Below, one piece after another: positions 8,755-15,845 of a DNA stretch of 64,000 nucleotides (position 1 is the first letter of the stretch; every line of letters starts with the position of its first letter). The notes below the pieces were generated by a model. The model was not told the origin of the DNA and made no database searches. It worked only from the letters and a program-made list of their open reading frames with translations. Origin of the DNA: CAZBEL01 sp964628055 (GTDB lineage: Bacteria; Fidelibacterota; Marinisomatia; Marinisomatales; TCS56); NCBI GenBank assembly GCA_964628055.1, contig CAZVNL010000008.1, positions 1 through 64,000 on the forward strand, in the 5' to 3' direction. The position numbers and the translations under genes were made by a program.

Positions 8755-9471
8755 TTACTCCGTTATCAGGGTTCCTAAAGCTTCCCCTAATATAATCCTT
8801 TTTAATTCTCCAGGTCGATAAATATTAAACACCCGGATGGGCAGCCCATTTTCCCGGCACAGGGCGATGGCGGTCATATCCATGACCTTCAACTGTTTAT
8901 TCAACACTTCGGAAAAGGTAATGGTTGTATACTTCACGGCCTGGGGATTAACCACCGGGTCGCTTTCGAAGACGCCGTCCACCTTGGTGCCTTTTAGGAC
9001 AATGTCGGCCCCTAACTCGCTGGCCCGGAGTACCGCTGCTGTATCGGTGGTGAAGTAGGGATTTCCCGTGCCCCCGGCTACTAAGACCACGCGCCCCTTC
9101 TCCAGGTGTCTAAGGGCCCGGCGCCGTAAGTAAGGCTCGGCAATCTGGTTTACATTGATGGCTGACAGGGTGCGCGTCTCGCAGCCCATCTTCTCTAAGG
9201 CGTCCTGGACGCTGATGGCGTTCATGATGGTGGCCAGCATGCCCAAATAATCACCGGTGACCCGCTGTAAACCGCCTTGGGCGGCCTCCTGTCCACGGAA
9301 GAGGTTCCCGGCCCCTATAATCACCCCCATGCTCACCCCTAACTGGCGCAAGGAGTCGATTTCCTGGGCTAAATAGTGGGCTTTTTGAGGGTCGATTCCA
9401 AATCCACGCTCCCCGGCCAAGACCTCCCCACTCAGCTTTAATAGCACGCGCTGATAAATGGCCGCGGGCAT
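8755..9471 (-). CDS. pyrH: UMP kinase
   Basis: This 238-residue amino-acid-kinase-fold protein has KLSGEVLAGE near the N-terminus, the glycine-rich GAGNLFRG loop, GGTGNPYFTTDTAA and DGVFESDP, all typical of the hexameric bacterial UMP kinase. It phosphorylates UMP to UDP and links the pyrimidine pathway (pyrRBC, the next block upstream) to RNA and DNA precursors. The position between tsf and frr is the conserved bacterial order. Confidence 0.98.
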   Translation of the reverse strand: MPAAIYQRVLLKLSGEVLAGERGFGIDPQKAHYLAQEIDSLRQLGVSMGVIIGAGNLFRGQEAAQGGLQRVTGDYLGMLATIMNAISVQDALEKMGCETRTLSAINVNQIAEPYLRRRALRHLEKGRVVLVAGGTGNPYFTTDTAAVLRASELGADIVLKGTKVDGVFESDPVVNPQAVKYTTITFSEVLNKQLKVMDMTAIALCRENGLPIRVFNIYRPGELKRIILGEALGTLITE

Positions 9472-9479
9472 ATAATACG

Positions 9480-10100
9480 CTAAGGCTGACCGTTTACGGA
9501 AATACTGGACTCCCCGATGGCAAAGCGCGTATAACGGTTAATCATGATATTTTCACCTAAGGTGGCCACCGTTTCCGTGACCAGATCCTGGACCTTCTTA
9601 TCGGGATCCTTGATAAACTGCTGTTCTAAAAGACATACCTCCTGAAAATATTTCTCCAAGCGACCTTCCACGATGCGCTGGATGATGGGCTCCCGCTTTC
9701 CCGACCCCTGGGCCTGGGCCCGGTAAATTTCCCGTTCCCGCGCCACAAACTCCTCGGGGAGATCGTTCCGGGAAATGGCCAGGGGATTGGTAGCGGCAAT
9801 CTGCAGGGCAATGTTGTGGGCCAGCGCCTTGAACCCCTCAGTCTTGGCCACGAAATCGGTCTCACAATTGAGTTCCACTAAGACCCCCAAACGGCCGCCG
9901 TGATGAATGTAAGCCAATACAATACCTTCCCTGGCCTCCCGCTGGGCTTTCTTCTCGGCCTTGGCAATGCCTATTTTCCGTAAAAATTCGATGGCCCGGT
10001 CCATGTCCCCTTCCGTTTCCACAAGGGCACGCTTGCAATCCATCATGCCCACGCCGGTTTTCTCCCGCAGGGCCTTTACCGTTTTAGCATCAATATGCAT
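9480..10100 (-). CDS. tsf: elongation factor Ts (short form)
   Basis: EF-Ts exchanges GDP for GTP on EF-Tu. The 206-residue protein has the N-terminal UBA-like domain with VKALREKTGVGMMDCKRAL, followed by the core motif ELNCETDFVA, and ends shortly after the coiled region. It is much shorter than the E. coli protein (283) and matches the compact type, with a reduced core, known from Thermus and several other phyla. It starts three bases after the rpsB stop. Confidence 0.96.
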   Translation of the reverse strand: MHIDAKTVKALREKTGVGMMDCKRALVETEGDMDRAIEFLRKIGIAKAEKKAQREAREGIVLAYIHHGGRLGVLVELNCETDFVAKTEGFKALAHNIALQIAATNPLAISRNDLPEEFVAREREIYRAQAQGSGKREPIIQRIVEGRLEKYFQEVCLLEQQFIKDPDKKVQDLVTETVATLGENIMINRYTRFAIGESSISVNGQP

Positions 10101-10103
10101 ACA

Positions 10104-11021
10104 CTAAGTTGCCTCCTGTTTCACCGGGTCTTGCTCCAGTTCTTCAGCTGGCAAATTTTCCACACTATCGAGCGCCGGGGACTCTACCACTTCTTCAGTA
10201 GCCTCGGCCACCGTCTCCGGGGTCCCTTCGTCCGGAGTCACCTCAGTCACCGCGGCCTCTTCACGCACCACGGGCGCCTCGGAGGGTTTCTCCTGGTTGG
10301 GCTCCATCTTCATAGGCTCTTCCGTAGGCTTCTCTTCGGTCCCCTTATTCAACGCTTCCAAAATGGCCGTGGTAAGGGCGGAAATGATGAGCTGAATGGT
10401 GCGGATGGAATCGTCGTTGGCCGGGATGGGATAGGTGATGGGCGTGGGATCGGTGTTGCTGTCCACAATGGCAATGATGGGAATTTCCAGGCTGCTGGCC
10501 TCTTTCACGGCCGTGGCCTCATAGTGGGCGTCCACCACTACCACCACATCGGGCAGACGCTTCATGTCCTTGATACCCCGGTGCTGGTCGGCCAACTTGA
10601 TGCGCTCCCGATTTAGTTTCTGAATTTCCTTCTTGGTGAGATCCTCGTATATCTTGGAGCCCTCCTTCTCCAGCATCTGTAAACGCTTGATACTCTTCTT
10701 AATGGTACTGAAATTAGTGAGCGTGCCCCCCAACCAGCGCTCCACCACATAAAACATACCGCAGCGGTCGGCTTCCTGCTGGATGATGTCCTGGGCCTGC
10801 TTCTTGGTGCCCACGAAGAGGATTTCACCGTGGTTGCGGACGGTCTCCTTGATAAAGGCCACGGCTTTTTCCAGGCCCTGGAGGGTGGTGTCTAAATTAA
10901 TGATGTGGATACCGTTTTTTTCCATGAGAATATAGGGGGCGAAGTTGGGGTGCCAGTTCCGCGTCACGTGCCCGAAGTGAGCCCCTGTTCCTAGGAGATT
11001 GTCAAAGTTAACGGTAGACAT
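10104..11021 (-). CDS. rpsB: 30S ribosomal protein S2 with acidic C-terminal tail
   Basis: Residues 1-227 are a normal S2: GAHFGHVTRNWHPNFAPYI, the coiled-coil insertion and PDVVVVVDAHYE. Residues 228-305 form an extra tail of about 78 residues rich in Glu, Pro and Val, with very few basic residues, and probably disordered. S2 binds the 30S head-body junction late in assembly and helps recruit S1. The tail could be a protein-interaction segment, but that is inference. The gene lies between rpsI and tsf, and no clear ribosome-binding site precedes its ATG. Confidence 0.96.
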   Translation of the reverse strand: MSTVNFDNLLGTGAHFGHVTRNWHPNFAPYILMEKNGIHIINLDTTLQGLEKAVAFIKETVRNHGEILFVGTKKQAQDIIQQEADRCGMFYVVERWLGGTLTNFSTIKKSIKRLQMLEKEGSKIYEDLTKKEIQKLNRERIKLADQHRGIKDMKRLPDVVVVVDAHYEATAVKEASSLEIPIIAIVDSNTDPTPITYPIPANDDSIRTIQLIISALTTAILEALNKGTEEKPTEEPMKMEPNQEKPSEAPVVREEAAVTEVTPDEGTPETVAEATEEVVESPALDSVENLPAEELEQDPVKQEAT

Positions 11022-11026
11022 CGTCG

Positions 11027-11416
11027 TTAACGCTTAGAAAATTGGAACCGCTTTCGGGCACCGGGCTGGCCGTACTTTTTCCGCTCCACTCGCCGAGCAT
11101 CGCGGGTTAAAAAACCACCCGCTTTCAATGGCGGACGAAACTCCTGGTTCAGGGCAACCAGTGCACGGGCAATACCCAGGCGGATGGCTCCTGCCTGACC
11201 GGATAAGCCGCCCCCCCGGACGCGTATCCGAATGTCGTAACTTTCCAACCCCTCTACGGCCACTAAGGGCTGGGTGACTAAATGGGCCAGGGTCTTGCGC
11301 CGCAGGTAAGTCTCAAACGGTTGTCCGTTGATTCTAATAGATCCCTGACCGGCTGTCAAGTACACCCGCGCTACGGATGCCTTCCGACGACCTACCCCGT
11401 GATAGGTAGGACTCAT
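11027..11416 (-). CDS. rpsI: 30S ribosomal protein S9
   Basis: This 129-residue protein has the S9 pattern: an N-terminal GVGRRKASVARVYL, VRGGGLSGQAGAIRLGIARAL in the core, and the basic C-terminal tail ending RKRFQFSKR that reaches the ribosomal P site. It directly follows rplM, the conserved L13-S9 pair: the rplM stop codon begins the base after the rpsI ATG region, so translation is probably coupled. Confidence 0.98.
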   Translation of the reverse strand: MSPTYHGVGRRKASVARVYLTAGQGSIRINGQPFETYLRRKTLAHLVTQPLVAVEGLESYDIRIRVRGGGLSGQAGAIRLGIARALVALNQEFRPPLKAGGFLTRDARRVERKKYGQPGARKRFQFSKR

Positions 11417-11845
11417 CTAAAAAGTCAACTCCTGGGGATTCTGCGCAGCATGGGGATGCTCGCAACCGGCATACACTTTCAAATGCTTCAACATTCGGCG
11501 TCCCAGACGATTATGGGGTAACATTCCCTTCACCGCCGAGATGATGACCTGCTCCGGCTTGGTGCGCCGCAAGTGATGGAGGTCCACTACCGTGGTCCCA
11601 CCGGGATAACCGGAATGGCGGAAATAAGTCTTCTGCTTCTCCTTGTTCCCGGAGACGCGAATCTTTTCCGCATTGATCACCACTACGCAATCCCCCATAT
11701 CCAAAAAGGGGGTGAACGTGGGCTTGTGCTTGCCCCGGAGAAGCCTGGCGATTTCGCTGGCGAAGCGCCCCAGGGTCTTTCCCTGGGCGTCGGCCAGGTA
11801 CCAACGCTTTTCGATCTGGGCTACGGTTAATACTTTTGTCTTCAT
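11417..11845 (-). CDS. rplM: 50S ribosomal protein L13
   Basis: This 142-residue L13 carries KRWYLADAQGKTLGRFAS at the N-terminus, then GDCVVVINAEKIRVSGNK and the C-terminal signature VKGMLPHNRLGRRMLKHLKVY. L13 is an early assembly protein of the large subunit. It heads the rplM-rpsI-rpsB-tsf-pyrH-frr operon. The leader has no clear purine-rich ribosome-binding site but contains a 22-bp dyad (11889-11910), which may be an operator or a regulatory hairpin. Confidence 0.98.
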   Translation of the reverse strand: MKTKVLTVAQIEKRWYLADAQGKTLGRFASEIARLLRGKHKPTFTPFLDMGDCVVVINAEKIRVSGNKEKQKTYFRHSGYPGGTTVVDLHHLRRTKPEQVIISAVKGMLPHNRLGRRMLKHLKVYAGCEHPHAAQNPQELTF

Positions 11846-11888
11846 TTTCGTTTCGATTAAAGCCGTGGAATGTAGACGCTTGGAAATA

Positions 11889-11910
11889 TGTGAATCAATA
11901 TCTATTCACA
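11889..11910. promoter_or_regulatory. inverted repeat in the rplM leader
   Basis: TGTGAAT and ATTCACA form perfect 7-bp arms around an 8-base AT-rich centre, 44 bases upstream of the rplM ATG. The dyad lies in an AT-rich segment that also should contain the operon promoter. It could be a protein-binding operator or a small RNA hairpin. The arm spacing does not fit a CRP/FNR site (TGTGA-N6-TCACA). Confidence 0.4.
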
Positions 11911-11935
11911 TTAAAAATTATGTTTTTTCTACAGA

Positions 11936-13237
11936 CTAGGCCCCGACTATCTCCGCCAACCACCCCTTTACCAGGGTATAGACGGGCCGGCCCCGCAGGG
12001 TATGGCCGATAAAGGGGGAGTTTTGTGACCGGGAGTGAATATCGTCCCTACGAAAAACCCACTCTTTCTCCGGGTCCAGGACCACCAGTTCCACTGGCTG
12101 ACCTACCCGTAAAAGGTCCGCCTCCAGCCCCATGATTTTTCGGGGCGCTACCGCTAAAAGAGTTACTAGGTCCATCAAAGTTAGCTGGCCCTCCTGGCCC
12201 AGGACTTTATTTACTACCCCGAAACAGCTCTCTAACCCGATCATTCCAAAGGTCGCCTGATCGAAGGTGGTTTCCTTGTCTTCGATGGTATGGGGAGCGT
12301 GGTCCGTGGCCAGGCAGTCTATAACCCCTGCACGTACCGCCTGGATCAAGGCCTTCCGGTGGGCTTCACTCCTGATGGGCGGGGCCACCTTCAAATTGGT
12401 ATCGTAAGTTTGCAAGGCCGTATCGTTGAAATAGAGGTGGTGGGGGGTGACTTCGGCGGTAACGGGGACACCCTGGGCTTTATAGTTACCGATGAGCTCC
12501 ACGGCCCCTGCCGCGGTCACGTGGGGCACATGGAGCCGCGCCTGGCACAGTCGGCTCAGTTCCAGATCCCGGTAAATCATGGTGGTTTCAGCCTGGACGG
12601 GGTTGCCGGGTAAACCTAACCGGGTAGCCACGGGCCCTTCGTTCATGACCCCACTGTCCCTAAGGCAAGGATCCTCGGCATGGTTGATGATGGGTACACC
12701 GTACATGGAGGCGTATTCCAAGGCCCGACGCATGACCTGTCCTCGTGTTAGGGGCACGCCATCATCGCTGAAGGCTATGGCTCCTTCGGCAACCATGGCC
12801 CCCATTTCAGTAAGTTCCACACCCTCCTGTCCCTTGGTGATGGCCCCCACGGGATGGATGTAAATAGGGCTGGTACTGCCCTTTTCCACCACGTAGCGGA
12901 TAGCTTCCGGCGTATCCAAGGGCGGGGTGGTGTTGGGCATGACGCATACCCGCGTGAAGCCTCCCCCCAGGGCGGCCTGGGAGCCGGTTTCTAAAGTTTC
13001 CTGGTCCTCCCGCCCCGGTTCCCGGAAATGGGCGTGGAGGTCACAAAATCCCGGGGCGATAACGAGCCCCTGGCAATCAATGCTGGTGACATTATCAGCC
13101 ACCAGGGAGCCCTTAAGGGAACGAATCTTACCGTTTACAATCAAGACCTCCCCGGGATAAGTCTTCCGGCGATAGGGATCGTAAAGGGTTCCCCCGGTTA
13201 ATACTACTTTGCGCGGCAGCCGTTTCAAGGACATCAT
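11936..13237 (-). CDS. pyrC: dihydroorotase (class I)
   Basis: This 433-residue amidohydrolase closes carbamoyl-aspartate to dihydroorotate. The metal motif DLHAHFREPG near residue 70 is the class I (Bacillus-type) HxH signature. Later motifs are the metal-ligand segments around INHAEDP and VTPHHL, then LATDHAPH. Length fits the class I family (about 425). It is the last gene of pyrR-pyrB-pyrC, starting seven bases after the pyrB stop, with AAAGGAA upstream as a likely ribosome-binding site. Confidence 0.96.
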   Translation of the reverse strand: MMSLKRLPRKVVLTGGTLYDPYRRKTYPGEVLIVNGKIRSLKGSLVADNVTSIDCQGLVIAPGFCDLHAHFREPGREDQETLETGSQAALGGGFTRVCVMPNTTPPLDTPEAIRYVVEKGSTSPIYIHPVGAITKGQEGVELTEMGAMVAEGAIAFSDDGVPLTRGQVMRRALEYASMYGVPIINHAEDPCLRDSGVMNEGPVATRLGLPGNPVQAETTMIYRDLELSRLCQARLHVPHVTAAGAVELIGNYKAQGVPVTAEVTPHHLYFNDTALQTYDTNLKVAPPIRSEAHRKALIQAVRAGVIDCLATDHAPHTIEDKETTFDQATFGMIGLESCFGVVNKVLGQEGQLTLMDLVTLLAVAPRKIMGLEADLLRVGQPVELVVLDPEKEWVFRRDDIHSRSQNSPFIGHTLRGRPVYTLVKGWLAEIVGA

Positions 13238-13244
13238 ACGCTGC

Positions 13245-14168
13245 TCAGGTTCCTTTACCGCCCAGTAAGAGATATAAAATGGCCATTCGCACGGCCACCC
13301 CGTTTAACACCTGGTCTAAAATAATGGCCTGGTCGCTGTCGGCCACGGCGCTGTCGATTTCCACGCCGCGGTTCATGGGACCGGGGTGCATGATGACGAT
13401 TGGTTTGGCCTGGAGCCGAAGGCGTTCCACAGTGAGTCCGAAGAGGTGGCGGTATTCCCGTATGGAAGGAAACTGCCCTACCCCCATGCGCTCCCGCTGA
13501 ATCCGCAGCACGTTCAAGGCGTCGGCCCACTCTATGACCGCGTCTAAATCGTAGTTTACCGTGACCCCCAGGGTAGTGATATCCGGGGGCATGAGGGTGG
13601 GGGGCCCGCACACGGTAACCTGGGCCCCCATGCTCACCAGGCCGTAGATATTACTCAGCGCCACGCGGCTGTGGGCGATATCGCCAACGATGCCCACTTT
13701 AAGCCCGGCGACTTGCCCAAAAACCTCCTCTAAACTCATCATATCCAAAAGGGCCTGGGTGGGATGTTCGTGGGTCCCGTCACCGGCGTTGATGACCACC
13801 GCATCGATATACTGGGTGAGTTGCCAGGGCGCTCCGGGGGCGGGATGGCGCATGACCACGGCGTCGATCTTCATGGCTGCGATGTTCTGGGCCGTATCTT
13901 TGAAACTCTCCCCCTTGGTTAAACTACTGGTAGCAGCGGAAAAATTCACTGTGTCGGCGCTGAGGCGCTTCTGGGCCAGCTCGAAACTGATGCGGGTACG
14001 CGTGGAACTTTCGAAAAAGAGGTTCACCACCGTCTTCCCCTGCAAAGACGGCACGCGCTTAATGGGGCGCTCTAAAACTTCCCGAAAGCGAAAAGCCGTG
14101 GCGATGATCTGTTGAATGTCCTGGGGGGGGTAGTCGGCTAAACCTAAAAGGTGTTTCTGCTGGAGCAT
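13245..14168 (-). CDS. pyrB: aspartate carbamoyltransferase catalytic subunit
   Basis: This 307-residue enzyme condenses carbamoyl phosphate with aspartate, the committed pyrimidine step. The carbamoyl-phosphate signature SSTRTRISFELA is present near residue 54, with HPAPGAP and HPTQALLD further on. The length is that of the stand-alone catalytic chain; no regulatory pyrI gene is nearby, as in species that control the step through PyrR. Its start overlaps the pyrR stop by one base. Confidence 0.97.
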   Translation of the reverse strand: MLQQKHLLGLADYPPQDIQQIIATAFRFREVLERPIKRVPSLQGKTVVNLFFESSTRTRISFELAQKRLSADTVNFSAATSSLTKGESFKDTAQNIAAMKIDAVVMRHPAPGAPWQLTQYIDAVVINAGDGTHEHPTQALLDMMSLEEVFGQVAGLKVGIVGDIAHSRVALSNIYGLVSMGAQVTVCGPPTLMPPDITTLGVTVNYDLDAVIEWADALNVLRIQRERMGVGQFPSIREYRHLFGLTVERLRLQAKPIVIMHPGPMNRGVEIDSAVADSDQAIILDQVLNGVAVRMAILYLLLGGKGT

Positions 14169-14722
14169 TACTCTTCCCCGGTAAATGAAACCAGATAGAC
14201 GCCCTCCGCGTCATCGGTCTCTTGCAGGTTTACGTGGACGTGCTCTCCTTCGTGGGTGGGAATATTTTTGCCTACGTAGTCGGCCTTTATGGGCATTTCC
14301 CGGTGCCCCCGGTCCACCAGGACGGCCAGTTGCACGGCCGCTGGACGCCCGAAAGTGAGCAGAGTATCAATAGCCGCGCGCACGGTACGCCCTGTATACA
14401 ACACGTCATCCACCAATATAATCGTCCGGCCATCGATGGTGGCCGGGAGATCAGTCCCCTTAACCTGAGGGACCACCAGGCGTTCCCGGAAATCATCCCG
14501 GTGAAAGGTGATGTTCACCGCACCCAGGGGAACTTCCACCCCCGATAAACTTTTAAGACGTCTTTGAATCCGCCGAGCCAGGGGCGCCCCCCGGGTCTGA
14601 ATCCCCACTAACACCGCTCGGTCCATGGCCGTACTGCGCTCCCAGATCTCGTGGGCCATGCGGGTGATGGAACGCTTGATGGCCCCGGCATCTAAAACTA
14701 AAATGCGGTGGGGCTTAGACAT
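14168..14722 (-). CDS. pyrR: PyrR: pyr attenuation regulator / uracil phosphoribosyltransferase
   Basis: This 184-residue phosphoribosyltransferase-fold protein has the PRPP loop ILVDDVLYTGRTVRAAID near residue 97, and an N-terminal region (KRSITRMAHEIWER) typical of PyrR. In other bacteria PyrR senses UMP/UTP, binds pyr leader RNA and promotes termination; it may also convert uracil to UMP. The gene is first in the pyrRBC operon. Its ATG lacks a Shine-Dalgarno sequence, and two short leader ORFs run into or over the start, so its translation may depend on coupling. Confidence 0.95.
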   Translation of the reverse strand: MSKPHRILVLDAGAIKRSITRMAHEIWERSTAMDRAVLVGIQTRGAPLARRIQRRLKSLSGVEVPLGAVNITFHRDDFRERLVVPQVKGTDLPATIDGRTIILVDDVLYTGRTVRAAIDTLLTFGRPAAVQLAVLVDRGHREMPIKADYVGKNIPTHEGEHVHVNLQETDDAEGVYLVSFTGEE

Positions 14723-14802
14723 GGGTAATAATAAAATAAATCACAAAAAACCTCCCCGGGATACGGTTTTTCCGCAGGAGGTGTAGCTATTGTGTTGTTC
14801 AT
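14698..14802 (-). CDS. candidate 34-residue pyr leader peptide
   Basis: A short ORF starts at 14802 behind a strong AAGGAAAGGG ribosome-binding site. It reads MNNTIATPPAEKPYPGEVF, then continues through the attenuator hairpin and stops (TAG, 14698-14700) inside pyrR. Ribosome occupancy would therefore melt the terminator, an arrangement like the E. coli pyrBI leader. A second mini-ORF (GTG at 14744, stop at 14715) uses the GGAGG of the terminator stem as its ribosome-binding site and ends on the pyrR start codon. Translation of either is inferred, not shown. Confidence 0.35.
   Translation of the reverse strand: MNNTIATPPAEKPYPGEVFCDLFYYYPCLSPTAF
14744..14782 (-). terminator. pyr operon attenuator hairpin with PyrR-box-like sequence
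   Basis: On the minus strand ACCTCC (plus 14777-14782) pairs with GGAGGT, with an inner CGG/CCG pair around AAAAA, and six T follow (14745-14750). This is an intrinsic terminator 22 bases before the pyrR ATG. The 3' arm reads AUCCCGGGGAGGUU (plus 14749-14762), which matches the known PyrR-binding consensus ARUCCNGNGAGGYU at 12 of 14 positions. PyrR-controlled termination is the natural reading. Confidence 0.7.
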
Positions 14803-14856
14803 GGCGACCCTTTCCTTCTCACGGGAATGGATTAAAGGGATAATGGCACGCCGAAA

Positions 14857-15834
14857 TTACTTCTTTTGCCCGTCTATTAAAAAGGTTTTATAGCCTCTTA
14901 GGATTAATTCCCGGGCATTTTCTATTGATCCCACCCGGGTCAAATTGAGGGTTAGCTGCGTCACCTCCTGCCTGAACCACTGGAGTTGCCGCTTGGCATA
15001 CTGACGCGTTTTCAAATTGATTTCGGCAACCATGTCCTGGTAACTCAAGGCGCCCTGTAAGTGGCGTTCAATCTGTCGGTAACCGATGGAATCCAGGGGG
15101 AATAGCTCCCGGTTAGGATAGGCCGCTTTAAGGCGCACCAGCTCCCCCACCCACCCCTGGGCCAGCATGGTCACGGTGCGCGCCTCAATGCGCTCGTACA
15201 GCTCCTCCTGGTCCCGGGTGATTAGCACCGTGTACATATTGGCAGGAGCGGTTCCTGACCGGGCCTGGGCACGGAAATGTTCAGTAGGGGTTTTGTGCGT
15301 ACTCTCCCAGATTTCCAGGGCCCGGACGAGACGCTTTTTATTATTGGGGTGCACCAGGTCGGCGTACTCGGGATCCAGCCGCTGGAGTCGCTCTAATAAG
15401 ACCTCCGGGCCTTCTTCGTCGTAGATCCGCCCTAACTTTTCCCGTATCTTTAGATCAGAAACGCTCCCCGGGAAAATCCCCCGCACCAACGCCCGGTAAT
15501 ACAGCCCCGCCCCGCCACAAAAGATAGGCTGGTTCCCCCGCTGGAGGATGTCCTCCAAAACGCCCTCCACGAGTTGGGCGTACTCTCCCGCCGAGATGGG
15601 TTGGTCCGGCGGCCGAAGGCCAATGAGATGGTGGGGTACCTGCCGACGCTGGTCGGGGGTGGGTTGGGCCGTGCCAATTTCCAGGCCCCCGTATATCTGC
15701 CGGGAATCTAAACCGATGATCTCTCCCTTGAGCTTCTGGGCCACAGCGATGGCCAGTTCCGTCTTTCCCACGGCGGTGGGACCCACCAGGGCCAGCAAGG
15801 GTGTGGTAGCGAGGAGCTTACGCCGGAGCTTCAA
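14857..15834 (-). CDS. miaA: tRNA dimethylallyltransferase
   Basis: This 325-residue enzyme adds dimethylallyl to A37 of tRNAs that read UNN codons. The P-loop GPTAVGKTELAIAVA is near residue 18, LDSRQIYGGLEIGTAQPT follows, and the C-terminal half has the tRNA-binding DSIGYRQIERHL. The first codon is TTG at 15834, preceded by AAAGGAAAAAGGG. mutL stops twelve bases upstream, the common mutL-miaA order. The pyr leader begins after its stop without an obvious intervening terminator. Confidence 0.95.
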   Translation of the reverse strand: MKLRRKLLATTPLLALVGPTAVGKTELAIAVAQKLKGEIIGLDSRQIYGGLEIGTAQPTPDQRRQVPHHLIGLRPPDQPISAGEYAQLVEGVLEDILQRGNQPIFCGGAGLYYRALVRGIFPGSVSDLKIREKLGRIYDEEGPEVLLERLQRLDPEYADLVHPNNKKRLVRALEIWESTHKTPTEHFRAQARSGTAPANMYTVLITRDQEELYERIEARTVTMLAQGWVGELVRLKAAYPNRELFPLDSIGYRQIERHLQGALSYQDMVAEINLKTRQYAKRQLQWFRQEVTQLTLNLTRVGSIENARELILRGYKTFLIDGQKK

Positions 15835-15845
15835 CCCTTTTTCCT

